Positions 1-11,923 of a DNA stretch of 64,000 bases are shown piece after piece (position 1 is the stretch's first letter; each line of letters opens with the position of its first letter). Position numbers and translations under genes: made by a program. Below the pieces are notes generated by a model that saw only the letters and a program-made list of their open reading frames with translations, did not search any database and was not told the origin of the DNA. The stretch covers positions 124,001-188,000 of the forward strand of contig JANPYM010000006.1 of NCBI GenBank assembly GCA_025890175.1. Reading direction: 5' to 3'. Source of the DNA: Ciborinia camelliae (lineage: Eukaryota; Ascomycota; Leotiomycetes; Helotiales; Sclerotiniaceae).

Positions 1-1038
1 TCCGCCTTGGATCCAACACCACCTGCTACATCATTCATTTTGTTTCTCTGTTTACCAGTCGAGCTTCAACGAAGGATTTGGTTCCATGCTCTGCCATCAC
101 CTGATATATTTGACGTGTATTTCAACCAGAAAAGAAGTAACAACGACCGTGAGATAGAACTCTCAGTTCTTGGCAGTTCTTTAAGCAATCAGCCAGAGCC
201 GTCATATGAGCTACGATTCGTGTGTCATATGGCAAGAGAGGTGTTTCTGGAGCACTATAGCCGATTAAAATTCGCATCGGGCAGTGTTATTCAGAGGATC
301 GAAATGTGTTACGACCACAGGAGAAACGATTTTCGATGCTTAATAGTGTCAGCAAAGCCTGGTTCATGGTTTGACATGCGTTTTGACGTTTTATATTTCG
401 TACAATCCAGGTTTACACAGATGGAATATCACTCAAAGATATTCAACACATCTTTTGATTTCACACTCTTGAGAAACCTTTCTTTAGATTCAACTTATTT
501 GGAAGTGATGATATTCGAGCGGGACTCGAGTGGAGTGATGAAATTTTGGCAGGACCTCGAAAGCTTATTTCCTCGCTTGGAACAATTGTTCTTCATACTC
601 AATCCTCATATAAAAGGCCTGGATTGCATGAATTCCCCTGTCAACCCCAAATTCCGGGACTTCGATACTACATTTACAAATCTGCTTCGATATCGTCAAT
701 CGCTTGAGTCAAACGAAGATTGGAATGTATTCGAAAAGACAAGTATTTGTCGTAGCTTCCAGAAAGGCAATGACATTGCTCAGCAATTTGCGAATCACAC
801 TAATTATCACCAAAAGGTTTTCCGACCTGTATGGCTGGTTTATATTATTCCTCCTCGCACATCCTATATGAATATGAATACCGGAGAGTGGATTATTGGG
901 CCGTGCATGGTTTTGAAGAATTGGAAGATCGATATACACTTGAGATGCAATGCGGATGGAACATTGCCTGATCAATATGAAGGTATTAAGGACCTCTTCA
1001 GCGAGCAAGAAGATCTGACTATGCTGGACATTGATTAA
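1..1038 (+). CDS. 2EXR-domain protein, 5' end cut by the window edge
   Basis: The frame is open from base 1 to the TAA at 1036-1038 (345 codons visible), with no ATG at the left edge, so the true start probably lies outside the window. Near the N-terminus it reads LCLPVELQRRIWFHALP, which matches the F..LP.E.R..IW..ALP core of the fungal 2EXR domain (an F-box-like fold common in large families in Leotiomycetes). The rest (DIFDVYF, LRFVCHMAREVFLEHY) follows the usual 2EXR order: core motif, then a conserved 'R.VC..S..V....Y' segment. No membrane segment or signal peptide is visible. The molecular function of the family is not established. It is the first of three 2EXR genes in 9 kb. Family call is strong, function unknown. 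Confidence 0.75.
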   Translation, partial: SALDPTPPATSFILFLCLPVELQRRIWFHALPSPDIFDVYFNQKRSNNDREIELSVLGSSLSNQPEPSYELRFVCHMAREVFLEHYSRLKFASGSVIQRIEMCYDHRRNDFRCLIVSAKPGSWFDMRFDVLYFVQSRFTQMEYHSKIFNTSFDFTLLRNLSLDSTYLEVMIFERDSSGVMKFWQDLESLFPRLEQLFFILNPHIKGLDCMNSPVNPKFRDFDTTFTNLLRYRQSLESNEDWNVFEKTSICRSFQKGNDIAQQFANHTNYHQKVFRPVWLVYIIPPRTSYMNMNTGEWIIGPCMVLKNWKIDIHLRCNADGTLPDQYEGIKDLFSEQEDLTMLDID

Positions 1039-4000
1039 TCAACAATCAGTACTATTATTTTCTTCACAACATGGGACCTTTCATGCAGCTATTGCATCTC
1101 AAGCCCACACCTTTCATTGGATATTTTGGGAGTTTTGGGATGATTTGGACCTGTGTAATTTGGAGCTACAGGAGGCACAATTTTGGAGCGGACATGAATA
1201 TCTTTGTATCATATCGTTGGTTTTATTTCTGGAGATATATCATGATGGGTTGGAGGGTGGGATCATGGATATCGGATAAGAAGGATGTCTGGAGATAGCA
1301 TTTCATTCTTTCCATTAGTTAACAGGGAATCAATACATGAAAATTTAAACAGAATATGTCATCCGTCAGAATTGGGAGCTCACCATCATTCTGAATGTGT
1401 AAGTTGGGGTTGGAAAATATAAGGCGGTAAGAGATGAACTCACGCCCCCAAAAGATTAAAATAACGCGGACGCGAGTTTCATCGAATCAACCGAATGGGT
1501 CGTTACATTGATGGATTCAAGAAGGGGGGGAGGGGAGTTGATAAAATGGAGAGAGGATTAGGGAGGTAAGGAGGAAGGGGGGTAGGTAAGGGGGGACTAT
1601 GGAATCGAATCGATCTACTAAAGCTATAGATACCACCCGAATCGACCATGAGAACAACCGGTTCGTTTCGGAAAAGATCTCTTATCCTATACCCCTTTAT
1701 CCTACTTCTCCTCCTTCAATCTCTCCTCCCACCACTCTGGCCCACCTGCCATCCTTCCTGCGACTCACCTGTGACAAGGGTATAATGGCTTGGAAGGATA
1801 TTCAATTCAACTAATAATCTTTTTAGGGTTCCTAAGGACTCTGGATTTCCAATCTGTCCTTTTGAGAAGGAAAATGTCCAAGTTTATATACAAATTCATA
1901 TGGCCTGAGGGACGGAATGCTTCCGCCCATGACATGCCGGTTAAAGTGATGTCTTACGTGGCAATCCCACTCTTCGTATCCATCGTATTCCTGTGCCGCA
2001 CCTTCGTGCCGTATTTCCCGTGGTCATGTGATGCACCCACGTGACATCACCCGCCACTTCACTCTAGGACTGAATCGATTGCGTAGTTTAAAATTTGAAT
2101 TAAACTCAATCCCGCGTGATTTTAACCTTATGGGATCCTGCGTTTATCACTTACCCAATAAAGTCCCAGGGTTAATATTCCTCGTGAAGTTCAATGTTGA
2201 GAATAGTATAGTTCTCCGAGTAAAGTATGAGTTCAGTTTGAACAATGAGACCCTGGAAGTATGGAAGTGAATTCAGTGGAAGACCTTGGAACGCATTGTC
2301 AAAGCCGAACTTTCAACCGAAGATAGGTCCAAAGTTGTATGATTCCACTGCCAAAGGATACCCGTAATCTTGCGGAAAATATGTATCATCGACGTATCGT
2401 GATGAAAATAGATGTATCTGTTGCTCCGTTATTTGGTGGCAAATACTGTTGATCAACAGGTTCAAAATAAGTGTGGTATAAAAAGCATGTTGTATTGAGC
2501 GTACGCAGTACGTGACGGGGCGGTGCGGCCGCTATGATTGTCACGTGATCCAAAATCGCCCCAGTATCCTTTGCGGTCGACCTGAACTTCACAATTAGCA
2601 ATTTTATTCTTGGAACATCCAACAAGGCGCAAGTTGAGATCAAATCGTTTGATGAGAACCTTCAATTCCATTTTTCTTATAATCGAGTGGGCAACACCCA
2701 CAAAGACTGAACCAAAGCCTTGAAAAAAAGGGCGCACGCGCCCCCTCCCAATATCCGAAGATTCCGGTTCGATTAATGGATACTGTAAGGTCGGGAGTTT
2801 TATATTAAGTGGGAAAGGGATGGTTTCATTTATAACTAGCTAAACTAAATAATTTATACTAATTGAATAAGAGAATGATTATGTAACCGATGACAAATCA
2901 TATCTGTCTCCACAATACGATGATCTGCGAAACGATACGGCAAACTGATAAAACTAAAATGCAATTTTTGTGTATCGCATTATATATCAATCATATAGTA
3001 AATTATGTAAGAAATTTATGTAATTGGAGGATCTGAAGTTAGTGGTGATTTATCAATGCTACCAGTGCCGTTGATGCCATGTGACGGTATTTCGTTGTTC
3101 ACTCTTGCTCCGACATACTTCACGAAGCTGTCTAAATTTGAACACTTATTTCGGTAAAATTACTTAGGGTTTACTTCGAGATGCTATACAAGTTGACCAT
3201 AGCGCAATGTCTAAAGCATTTAGTCGACGAGCCGGATTAAGAAGAGGCTTTTCGAACTCAGCCTTCTTTCATTCCGATGCCCAAAAGCGATCCGACACCC
3301 AAACATCGAAACGCACAAGTCTTCCTAATATATTTTGGACTGTAAATGGTTAAATTATTCTGGTTAACTATTCCAATAGTTCGGGGAAGTAAATAGTAAT
3401 GCACAGTCTCGTTCTGAATGTCGGACGTCTATTCCTAAAGTCAGTCAGTCAGACACCACATCTATTAGCTGACTATCCAATTAAGAGCTTGAATTAAGTT
3501 GAATCTGATCCGGTAATCCGGTAATCCAGTAATCCGGAATATTGTATATTCTGATTGCAAAAAAAGCGTTATCAGTCATACCTTGCGGTCCGGTAACGCA
3601 ACAGGATGTTCCCTTTCCTGGACTAAGTTAATGAAAATCTCCTAAAGTGAGTCAATGCCAATCTCCTTTGAGCATAACTTCAACGTTAGATACGCCTCTT
3701 GAATTAGTGACCTCCGAGACAACCGAATCTGATGAGATTATTGAATTAGTGGTTTCCATCTTGAAAGCTTAAAATTTCAAGCCAGACGCTGAGTTCCGTT
3801 TCATTCACTGGTGTCGCAAGGAATTGTTATTTCATGTTTGAAGTTAATATTTCGAAATCTGGTTAGATTAATTTCCAATTGAATACCGTATCTACCAAAT
3901 CATTCCGGTGGTGAGAAAATCTTCTGATGTTACCGAATTTTGAGCTCTTACACGTTTAAGTTCGTATCATCATTTCCTTCCATCAAACTTTTGTAGAATT

Positions 4001-4065
4001 TTATGCGTAGGTAGTCCTCTTCTAGCAAGGCAAGGCAAGAAAGAGTCATGACATCATAGAATTGA
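1039..4065. other. Gene-poor AT-rich spacer between two 2EXR genes
   Basis: About 3 kb without a convincing gene. Short open frames (for example 1790-2044 plus, 2386-2737 minus) have no recognisable motif and no supporting neighbouring exon. There is a G-rich patch at about 1520-1600 and scattered short repeats such as the tandem 'ccggtaatc' words near 3510-3535. I see no RNA gene. Confidence 0.5.
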
Positions 4066-4211
4066 GGTTAGTTGGCTATTAGTAGTGATTAGGGGGGAGC
4101 TAGCGAAGGGGTACGTGCTCACTCTAGAGCGTCAAGCGCGGTTAGTCGGCTATTAGTAGTGATTAGGGGAGATAGCGAAGGGGTACGTGCTCACTCTAGA
4201 GCATCAAGCGC
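4066..4211. repeat. Tandem duplication of about 73 bp upstream of a 2EXR gene
   Basis: Two adjacent copies, 4066-4139 and 4140-4211, share ggttag(t/c)cggctattag-type sequence and the segment gcgaaggggtacgtgctcac, ending in tcaagcgc. They differ only by a few substitutions and a 1-2 base indel in a G run. The array ends about 260 bp before the start codon of the 4475 gene, so it lies in its promoter or 5' leader. Confidence 0.85.
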
Positions 4212-4474
4212 CGCGACTAATTACCCAATCTTTACACAATCAATTTTTCGATTTTCCTATATATCCCCCTTTCCTCATTCTATTTTGGTGTTCATAATTT
4301 CAATCCAGACTTCACAGACAATCATCATTGTTCGAATCCAATCCAAATCATTCAATATAATATACCCTCATCATCAAACTTTCTCCCTCACTGGCTACCA
4401 GCCTTCACCTAACCCACAAAATATTCTCAAACTCATCCCGAACATCACTTCGCTCATCTCCACACTCTACCATC

Positions 4475-5989
4475 ATGCTGTCTACGTTTGACCAAAAGAT
4501 GATGGCCACTCAACGGGTTATCACAGCACAAGAAGCCGAACCCAGATTTGGCCTCTTTAATAAATTACCTGCCGAAGTTAGGTATTTGATCTGGGAATAC
4601 GCCTTACCTGATCCACGTTTAATATTCATGGAATCAGGGAAAACACGCAAAGCGATGCAGAATATGCGTAAAAATCTTGAAATGAGGACTTGGTTCCCTC
4701 ACGTTCAAGAGTTCACGTTCTCTTTCCAGAAAGACAGCAACTACTTAGGTGACGAAAAGCCAGGAGCGCCAGAAAGATCTCCCCTTCGACTTGCTTGTAA
4801 GGAATCTCAGAAAGTCTGGAAGGATCACTACGAAATACCGCGAATTTCAGTGACGGCAGAGATAGCTATTGAGAGGGGATGTTTAACCAAATGCAGAAAA
4901 ACATGGTGTTTTTCCAGACTTACACAAAGCCACGAGTTCTATGACAATAAACATGGCAATACAGTCGATATTAAAGTTCGTGGTTTGGTGGACATGAAGC
5001 GCGACACTCTGGTAGTGGGCCCCATGGTCTTTTCATTGATCAACGGTGATTGGGGCTTCAAGCTTGACATCCCCCAACTTCGATCGATAGCATATACCTC
5101 CGATATCGAGTACCTCCAGCCGGCATCGTGCCTACCATTCGATAATAATTTAAATTATATCAATCCACTTGGAGTTGTCTCTACCGTTGGAAACACTATT
5201 GCATTCGAAATGGCAGCGACCAAACTTCTCATGAATGTCACGATGCCGTGGCAGTTTCCAGATAAGAGGGAGTTGTGTGCAAGCGAAAAGGTCTGGACCG
5301 CAATTGTCCAATCCTGTCCAAAAATTTCCAAAATTCAATACATTCTTCTTGGTCAAAGGAATCGGAAAATTTGGCTAGGTGACGCCTCTGATGACACGAT
5401 GCATAATCGCCATCTCTTGCCACTCTCTTCTTCAGTCCAAGACTTGATCTTAAGTCCCGAGCATCTGCCAAAACAACGGCGTGGTCCCAATAAGAACTCA
5501 CCTATCATGGGAATCGAGATGTATATGAAGAGCAAACTCGCATCGATCCCGGGATTACAGAACCGTTTCAAAGATTACGTAGCGATGCATCAATGGGATG
5601 GAAATCAACAAGCCTGGGAGCGATTAGGCAGAGCGGGAGTCTTTGACGTCTGTGCATTGACGGACATTATCCCACATGGAAAGATATCCGAGTTGGGTGC
5701 GCCAGACGACTTCCGACGACCGAAGAAAGTAGATATCGATCTACAGCTGTTTGGCAAGGGGCATTTCCTCCATGTTGAGAAGGGAATTTATCTCCATTGT
5801 GATTCCACCGGAACGCCTTTCTCGCACCCCCCTTCTTCCACTGTGCGTAAAGTTCGGAAAGCCTCTGATGGACTAAGTTTACTATTCGCATTCTTTGCAT
5901 TCTTTGCATTTTTGGTGGTTTTTGTTAAATATAAATGCGGAGGTATGGAAATCTTCGTGGTCTTGGCCGCCTTGTTCACACGAGCGTAG
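4475..5989 (+). CDS. 2EXR-domain protein with hydrophobic C-terminus
   Basis: A single uninterrupted frame of 504 codons. ATG 4475 is the first in frame; a second ATG at 4499 is also possible. The 2EXR core FNKLPAEVRYLIWEYALPDP lies at about residues 28-47 and is followed by the expected 'LACKESQKVWKDHY' segment near residue 110, so the family call is secure. The protein is longer than many 2EXR members. The last about 40 residues contain a very hydrophobic Phe/Ala/Val-rich stretch (from LLFAFFAFFAF) that could be a tail membrane anchor, or could be intron read-through if the true C-terminus is spliced differently. The tandem duplication at 4066-4211 lies just upstream. Biological role unknown. 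Confidence 0.8.
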   Translation: MLSTFDQKMMATQRVITAQEAEPRFGLFNKLPAEVRYLIWEYALPDPRLIFMESGKTRKAMQNMRKNLEMRTWFPHVQEFTFSFQKDSNYLGDEKPGAPERSPLRLACKESQKVWKDHYEIPRISVTAEIAIERGCLTKCRKTWCFSRLTQSHEFYDNKHGNTVDIKVRGLVDMKRDTLVVGPMVFSLINGDWGFKLDIPQLRSIAYTSDIEYLQPASCLPFDNNLNYINPLGVVSTVGNTIAFEMAATKLLMNVTMPWQFPDKRELCASEKVWTAIVQSCPKISKIQYILLGQRNRKIWLGDASDDTMHNRHLLPLSSSVQDLILSPEHLPKQRRGPNKNSPIMGIEMYMKSKLASIPGLQNRFKDYVAMHQWDGNQQAWERLGRAGVFDVCALTDIIPHGKISELGAPDDFRRPKKVDIDLQLFGKGHFLHVEKGIYLHCDSTGTPFSHPPSSTVRKVRKASDGLSLLFAFFAFFAFLVVFVKYKCGGMEIFVVLAALFTRA

Positions 5990-8174
5990 AATTATAGCTT
6001 AGGACCTGGCTCATAAGGGGTTTTCTGTGAGATCATTAACAAGGCGGCATTAAGGTCCATATAGATAATAGATAACCTTACCATTAAGAGAGATAGCAGT
6101 TGATAGTTAACACATATATTTTTATCATTCATTCAAAGTTCGGCCTGTAAATATCATATCAACTCTCGTATTTCCCGGTACATGCAGGTTGAATTCGAAG
6201 TAGGTAGATTTAGTTACCTATTCAGAGTTTTATTCAATAACTTCCAATTATATAACAAATGATTAAATGCTTTTTAATAATATGATTTCAATCTTTATAT
6301 ATCTAAATATCAAAATATTCTATTAAATTGTTATTCCTTCCATTTTTTTCATGTTTATTTCTTTTTATTATATCACATCACATTATAATCATTATTACTT
6401 ATCATCATCACCATCACCATTACTATCATTATCATTATCACCATCATCAGCAGCCCCTTCCTTCCCTCCTTCCCCTCCCCCCTTTTTCATACCATATCCC
6501 AATCGCCCTGCCAATCAATTAAACCATTATCCTCATCCATCCTCATCCATCTTCATCTATCTTCATCTTCATCTAAATCGAAATCTAAACCTAAATCCTC
6601 ATTCCATTCCATTCCATACAAATGCATTCCATTTCAATCTGAATCTCAAACACCAACTAAATATAACTGCCTACCTATAGATAACCAAACCAAACCATAC
6701 CACCACCATACCACCACCATACCCCCTCATTCATTCTTTCATTCCCTCCTTCTCTCTTTCTTCTTCTTTTTTCTCTCTCCCCTTTCCCCTCTCCCCTCTC
6801 CCCTCTCCCTCTCCCCTTTCCCCTCTCCCCTCTCCCCTCTTCCTTCTCCCCCTCCCCTCCCCCCCCCTCTCCCTCCCTCCCTCCCTCTCCCCTCCCCTCT
6901 CCCCTCCCCTCCTCTCCCCCCATCAAAATCCCCTCAAAATCCCCCAAAATCCCCCCCAAAAGCCCCCCAAAAGCCGCCCCACTACCCAGAAACCCACCAT
7001 TTCACTAATCCCACACAAAATTCTACTCCAAACAAACAAATAGAAGAAATCCTATGAATTCAAAATTCAAAATGCAACATGCAACATCACATCCATCAAG
7101 AAGAAGGGAAGAAGATGAAGGAAGGAAGGAAAGAAAGGAAGGAAGATGAAAGTTCCAATAATCTTCCCACCCCGCCAACTCCAGCTACATAAGCTAGCTA
7201 AGTAAGCTACCTAAGGTATTTAAGGTATTGATCCCTATATAGTACCTAGGTATCTCCTTTTCTACATATCCCCCCTCCCCCTTTATATCCTTCACTCTCT
7301 TTTCTCCAACTTCTCTTCTCTTCTCTTTTCTTTTCTCCAACTTCTTTTCTCCCCAACTTCTTTTCTCTTCTCTTCTCTTCTCAATATCCACCACATATCA
7401 TATATCACATCACCCATTTTCTCCACAAGGATATAGCATGTGACAAGAGTGTATATATAGTATATAGCGGCGAAGAATCGGAATCAGAATCACAATCGCC
7501 ATTATTATCACCATCTTTTTCATTTTTTTTATCCTTTTTGTTCTCTTTATCCTCTTCTTCCCTCCTTTTATTTCCCTTTCCATATCCCCTACCTCCTCCT
7601 GCTCCTCCCCTCCTCCCCTTTTTCCCTCCTTCCCTTTCCACATCCCCTTTTTCCCCCATCCCCCTCCATCCCATCCCATTCAATCCAATCCAATCCAACC
7701 CCAACCCAATCCAATCCAAACCACCCCAACCCACCAATCCCAACCCACCTATCCCATTCTAATCCCAAGTAAAATAAAATAAAGTCAAGTTATATGAAGC
7801 CATTGGAACTCTCAGATGGGTAGTTACCTACCTAGGTAGGGACTAGCCACCTAGGTAATATAACATAATGTAATATAATATTCCAGTCCAGTCCATCCAA
7901 TATCTTCGATGGTTGGTGTCTTGGTGTCCCGATTGAATGAGATAGGGGAGTCCTGAGAGAGGAGAGGAGTGTAAGAAAGGTAGGTAGGTAGGGAAGAATT
8001 GGATGCGATAGGATGTAATAGGATATAACAACTTAGAATTAGAGAAACCACACCAATCAATGTATCAAACCCAACCCAACCCAACCCAACCCAACCAAAC
8101 CAAACCAATGTACTAAGCAATTTCATACCATGAAAAAATCTCTTGAATTAATATGTGTGTGTAATGTATTATAT
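5990..8174. repeat. Low-complexity, strand-biased spacer
   Basis: A spacer of simple-sequence tracts. There are ATC/ACC triplets at about 6393-6447, an almost pure C/T tract at about 6720-6930, purine GGAA/GAAG words at about 7099-7147, CTTCT tracts at about 7290-7383, CCAATCC/AACCC words at about 7680-7745 and an (AACCC)n pentamer array at 8068-8108. Open frames here (for example 6675-6959 minus) have extreme composition and are not genes. The palindrome tacctaggta occurs at 7243-7252 and 7829-7838. Confidence 0.75.
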
Positions 8175-9065
8175 TTACAAAGATCCCCCCATATTAGCCT
8201 CAAGCTCCATGAGACGAAGTGACCGACGAGGTTTGACATAAACGGAGTAGCCATCCTATCACAAATAAGTCAATGGATATCCTTTTCGCCTGGCAGTAAA
8301 ATATCAATATACCTTCTTGTCCGAAACCTTATAACCCATCTCCTTATCACTTAGCTCCACACACTCATAAGGAAATTCTTTGCCCCATCTCTCATACCAT
8401 CTCGTATTTAATATCTTAATTTTCTGGTCCTTTCGGAAACAACCCTCTTTTAATTCCAACCGGCGAAGATTTCTCAGGCGAGAGATCATCTCCGTAGTGC
8501 TTTTGTAGAGACATGGTTCACCAAACATCAAGTACTTGAGCTTCTCTTCCATTTTCGCAATATCAAGACCGCGGGATAATGGAGTTGGAAATACCTTGAG
8601 CAGTTGTAAAGTGCCATGGAATAGCTTATTGGCTCGATCGGATTGGATGTAGAGAGTATCTTTATCGAAATTGAAATATACGGGATGTGGAAGACAATGT
8701 CTGAACTCGAGTTGGTATTCCTTCTGAGCAACTTGGCGGGCCATGGAATTGACGTGCAATAGTGCGGGTGGAGTTGTACTGGCAACGATCTTTACACTCT
8801 TGTATTTACCACCATAAACCTCATCTCTATACCATTCTTGAGTCCATTTATCGGGAGTGTCAACGAGAGTTTCGACAGCTTTCAGGCAAATGATGCGACC
8901 TTCTGGGAGAGCTTCTTTGAAAATCATCATTTGAAGTTCAGGGGCGAATCTGGCGAATTGGTGAAACTGGGCTTTATTGTTCATAGGACGACGGGGTCGA
9001 ATGTAGGTTGAGACCTCGGCGGACTTGGTATTGTTCTCGATGAGATGTTGACACGGTTGACTCAT
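8175..9065 (-). CDS. 2EXR-domain protein, two exons
   Basis: Exon 1 is 9065-8313 and exon 2 is 8255-8175. The intron 8312-8256 (57 bp) starts GTATAT, contains a TTGAC branch-like site and ends GATAG. Splicing is in phase 0 and replaces a 2-residue read-through with 26 further residues ending MELEANMGGSL, giving about 277 aa. The 2EXR core FARFAPELQMMIFKEALPEG lies near residues 36-55 and is somewhat divergent: Ala replaces the usual Leu of LP and Phe the usual Trp. A later HVNSMARQVAQKEYQL segment matches the second conserved 2EXR element. It is the third 2EXR gene here and faces the 4475 gene tail to tail. Function unknown. Confidence 0.8.
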
Positions 9066-10657
9066 GATTGAGGAGTGGGAGAGATGCTCGCAGATGGTGA
9101 GTTTGTGATTTAAATATCGAGAGATTGTCTATTATTAATCAAAGTTAGAAATAGACTAGAGATTATTGCAATGTGAAGCTTTTGAATAATTGACAAGTCA
9201 TCCCAAGCTAGGCATTTTATACACATCGGAAAGGAGGATGTATGCCACAAAGCTTTTGACTTCCATACACTTGATAATACAGTGGCTGGATCTACCTAGG
9301 CAGAGACTGAAAAGTAGTATTTGCATCATGGATTAGAAAATAGAAACTTACTGGTAAATCCTAAATCAACGGTCTTCACAAAAGCGGTACCAGATCAATT
9401 TTGCGAAGAGTTGTAAAGTTGAGGAAGAAGAAGAGAATGAGGAAGCCATCTCAAAGATGATCCAAGCCATTTTTAAATCAGCAAGAGAAGTCGACGCGTT
9501 AATAAAATTGTTGTTAATAAACTGAAGCGCGAACTATCAGGTGCTGAGCCTTGAAACTCCATTTGACAGCCTTGTGTACGGCTGAGACGTTGCTTTTCTT
9601 TCTTTTCTTTGAAGATGTGATATGATCCAATTTCGCGAATAACTCAAGGGTTGATGGGATCATAATAGGTGAGGTGAGTGTGAGTGAGTGAGTGAGCCGA
9701 GTTGAAAGTAGTGAATGTAGGTAGCCTTCCTAGCTAGCTTAGTTTGGCTTAGCTTAGATTACCTTAGCTACCCAGCCTTGTCTTTTGCACTGCAGGTGTT
9801 CTGTCCATATTGTACCAAGTCGATGAGGAGGTTCTAGTTGTTGCTGTAGGTGTGGAAGGATTGATTGATTACTAAAAGGTACGGCGTGATGCTATATACA
9901 CCCTTGATTGATCGTAGTTGCCATGTTAAAGCCTCCACAAACATCGACATCGAGGGAGATGGAAAGTGCAGAACCCAACTCGTCTACGGTCTCGTGATAC
10001 AGTGAATAGGCATTGAATATTCCCGTTTGAGGTCATGTCTCGTAGAGAGTTTGTTATACAAATACCTACTTCAATATTAATAATAGTAAAGAAGAGAACT
10101 GTATAGTCCAGAGGAAAGAAAGAAACAATGAATGGGGTGAAGAGCCTCGTTGATTCGATGTTCATTTCGAACTCAACAGTCATCACTGCCTAAAAAGATT
10201 GTTTGTGAATAGGAGGGTGTAAAACAATGAAAGGTTTCTCTTTCTCGTTGTCGGATGAAACTTCAATCATAAAACAATTCTCAATGTCCAACCAAAATTC
10301 AAACATTCAAGCGTTTCCTGCCAAATAAGGTCGGTACGATTTGAGTGGTACAGAATTTCCATTCTCAATGATCAGCCAAAGCTTGTCAAGCACCCAAGCA
10401 AGAATGATATGATAGGGTGCAGTCGGACCAGAAATTTGTGATATAAAGGTTGCTCCGCATCTGAATGGAGATCGAGAGAATATCTATCTATCCATCTCCC
10501 ACCTACTCAACCTACTCGGATGGGCATTGCAATTCCAGGTAAACATAGGTATGCTGAAGGTTCAACCAGGGTGCATGGGTAACTAGTCGACATATTCAAT
10601 TAAACACCTGTCGTATAGAAATCCTTCGTCATTTTTTCATATTCAAAGCCAGAGACA
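9066..10657. other. Spacer, no gene recognised
   Basis: AT-rich DNA between the upstream region of the 8175-9065 gene and the 3' end of the reductase gene. It contains simple words (gtgagtgagtgagtgag near 9680) and a few CTAGG-type motifs. No open frame with recognisable content. Confidence 0.5.
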
Positions 10658-11923
10658 TCAACCATTCTTTTCCAAGTTCGTAGCTTCATTGTACACAGGC
10701 CTTAGCTTTTGTTTTGAGACTGCCTCAAGAATGTCCGCAACCATCTTCCTATTCACCGGACACTCAATACCCAACTCCTGTGCTCTTTTCACAATATATC
10801 CATTGATAGAACGAATCTCGGTTTCCTTGCCGGTACTAACATCTTGTAGCATAGAACTCCGATTTTGAGCAGTGGCTAAAGCAACATCGAGGATGATTTT
10901 TCGCAAACTTTCGGTCGAGAATCGTTCTTTCAGGCTCGGAATTGATTGAAGTTCTGGAAGTGAACAGAGGACTTGACTTATTTCAAATACTAAGCCTTCA
11001 AAAAGATTTCCCATATCCCCGGACATGCAAGGTGAAGGCTCCACAATCTCACCGTTCAAACAACCGTTTAGTGCAGTGAGTGGATTTATTACAGCATTCA
11101 CAGCCAATTTTTGCAATTGAAGTAATCTGAATTCATCCCAAGGAACTTGGGTCGCTCTGAGAAGTTTAGAGTCAACAACTTGCCGGAGAAGATAGCCACT
11201 GGCTAAAGACTTCTCTTCATCAATCTCAGGATTCCCAATGGTGATGGAACCATGACCAGCAAGGACCGCCGTGTTCCAGGTTTTTTGGTAGACACCGTGA
11301 GATGCTATACCAGAGAGATAATGTGGTCTATCTTGAGCATTCGGAAAGACAAATGTGTTGACATCTTCAATTACTCCCATACCATTATGTATGAAAAGCA
11401 CAGTTGATGTAGGAGTCAATCGATGTTTGATCATTGAAAGGGCCTCAACCATTTTGTGAGATTTGGTGGTCACAATCAGATTGGATATCTCCTTGGAATC
11501 AGTGTATTTTTGATCTGCAGTCCCAGAGATAAGTTCCACATTGTATTGACCTTCTCCATGCCAAGCACCGTCATGATAGATCTTGATCATCGGTCCTCTG
11601 TCTTTCGACATATGGTATAGATGTGGGCGGTGTAACAGTAAAGTGAGCGGAGGGGGTTTGGCTTTAGTAGCTAATGAGTGTGCGCATAGTTTCCCCAGGT
11701 TCCCAATTCCCAAAATGTGTATGGTAGGATCCATTTTCGGGTGACTTGCATTTTGATCCCATTGACTTTGTAAATCATTTTTCTGTTGAGCGAATGGTAT
11801 TGAGGAATGGAACAGACATTTCCGGATTCTTTCAACGCATGATATCTTAGGATATTTGGAATAAGAGAGGAACATTGTGTTGACTTCACATCTTCTTGTC
11901 ACAGTGTTTATAGAATGTGTCAT
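10658..11923 (-). CDS. 2-dehydropantoate 2-reductase (ketopantoate reductase) family
   Basis: The 421-residue frame matches ketopantoate reductases (ApbA/PanE, yeast Pan5), which reduce 2-dehydropantoate to pantoate with NADPH in pantothenate/CoA synthesis. The Rossmann motif GIGNLG is at about 72-77. The helical C-terminal domain carries the conserved QKLAVNAVINPLTALNG segment, containing the Lys and Asn typical of the catalytic domain, and a late ETEIRSINGYIV segment with the family's Glu. The first about 63 residues precede the fold and are rich in Arg, Lys and Ser (KYPKISCVERIRKCLF), so they may be a mitochondrial presequence; alternatively translation starts at MDPTIHILG (residue 64). 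Many fungal paralogues of this family have unproved substrates. It is divergent from the ARB1 homologue. Confidence 0.85.
   Translation of the reverse strand: MTHSINTVTRRCEVNTMFLSYSKYPKISCVERIRKCLFHSSIPFAQQKNDLQSQWDQNASHPKMDPTIHILGIGNLGKLCAHSLATKAKPPPLTLLLHRPHLYHMSKDRGPMIKIYHDGAWHGEGQYNVELISGTADQKYTDSKEISNLIVTTKSHKMVEALSMIKHRLTPTSTVLFIHNGMGVIEDVNTFVFPNAQDRPHYLSGIASHGVYQKTWNTAVLAGHGSITIGNPEIDEEKSLASGYLLRQVVDSKLLRATQVPWDEFRLLQLQKLAVNAVINPLTALNGCLNGEIVEPSPCMSGDMGNLFEGLVFEISQVLCSLPELQSIPSLKERFSTESLRKIILDVALATAQNRSSMLQDVSTGKETEIRSINGYIVKRAQELGIECPVNRKMVADILEAVSKQKLRPVYNEATNLEKNG

Noticed and set aside
6328..6959. Several open frames in the C/T and ATC tracts on both strands
   Set aside because: Composition is set by simple repeats; no domain, no splice context.
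7192..7394. Possible small protein in the CTTCT tract
   Set aside because: Lys/Glu-rich product of purine repeats on the minus strand; no support.
8068..8108. AACCC pentamer array as possible telomere-like sequence
   Set aside because: Internal, short, and a pentamer rather than the usual fungal CCCTAA hexamer.
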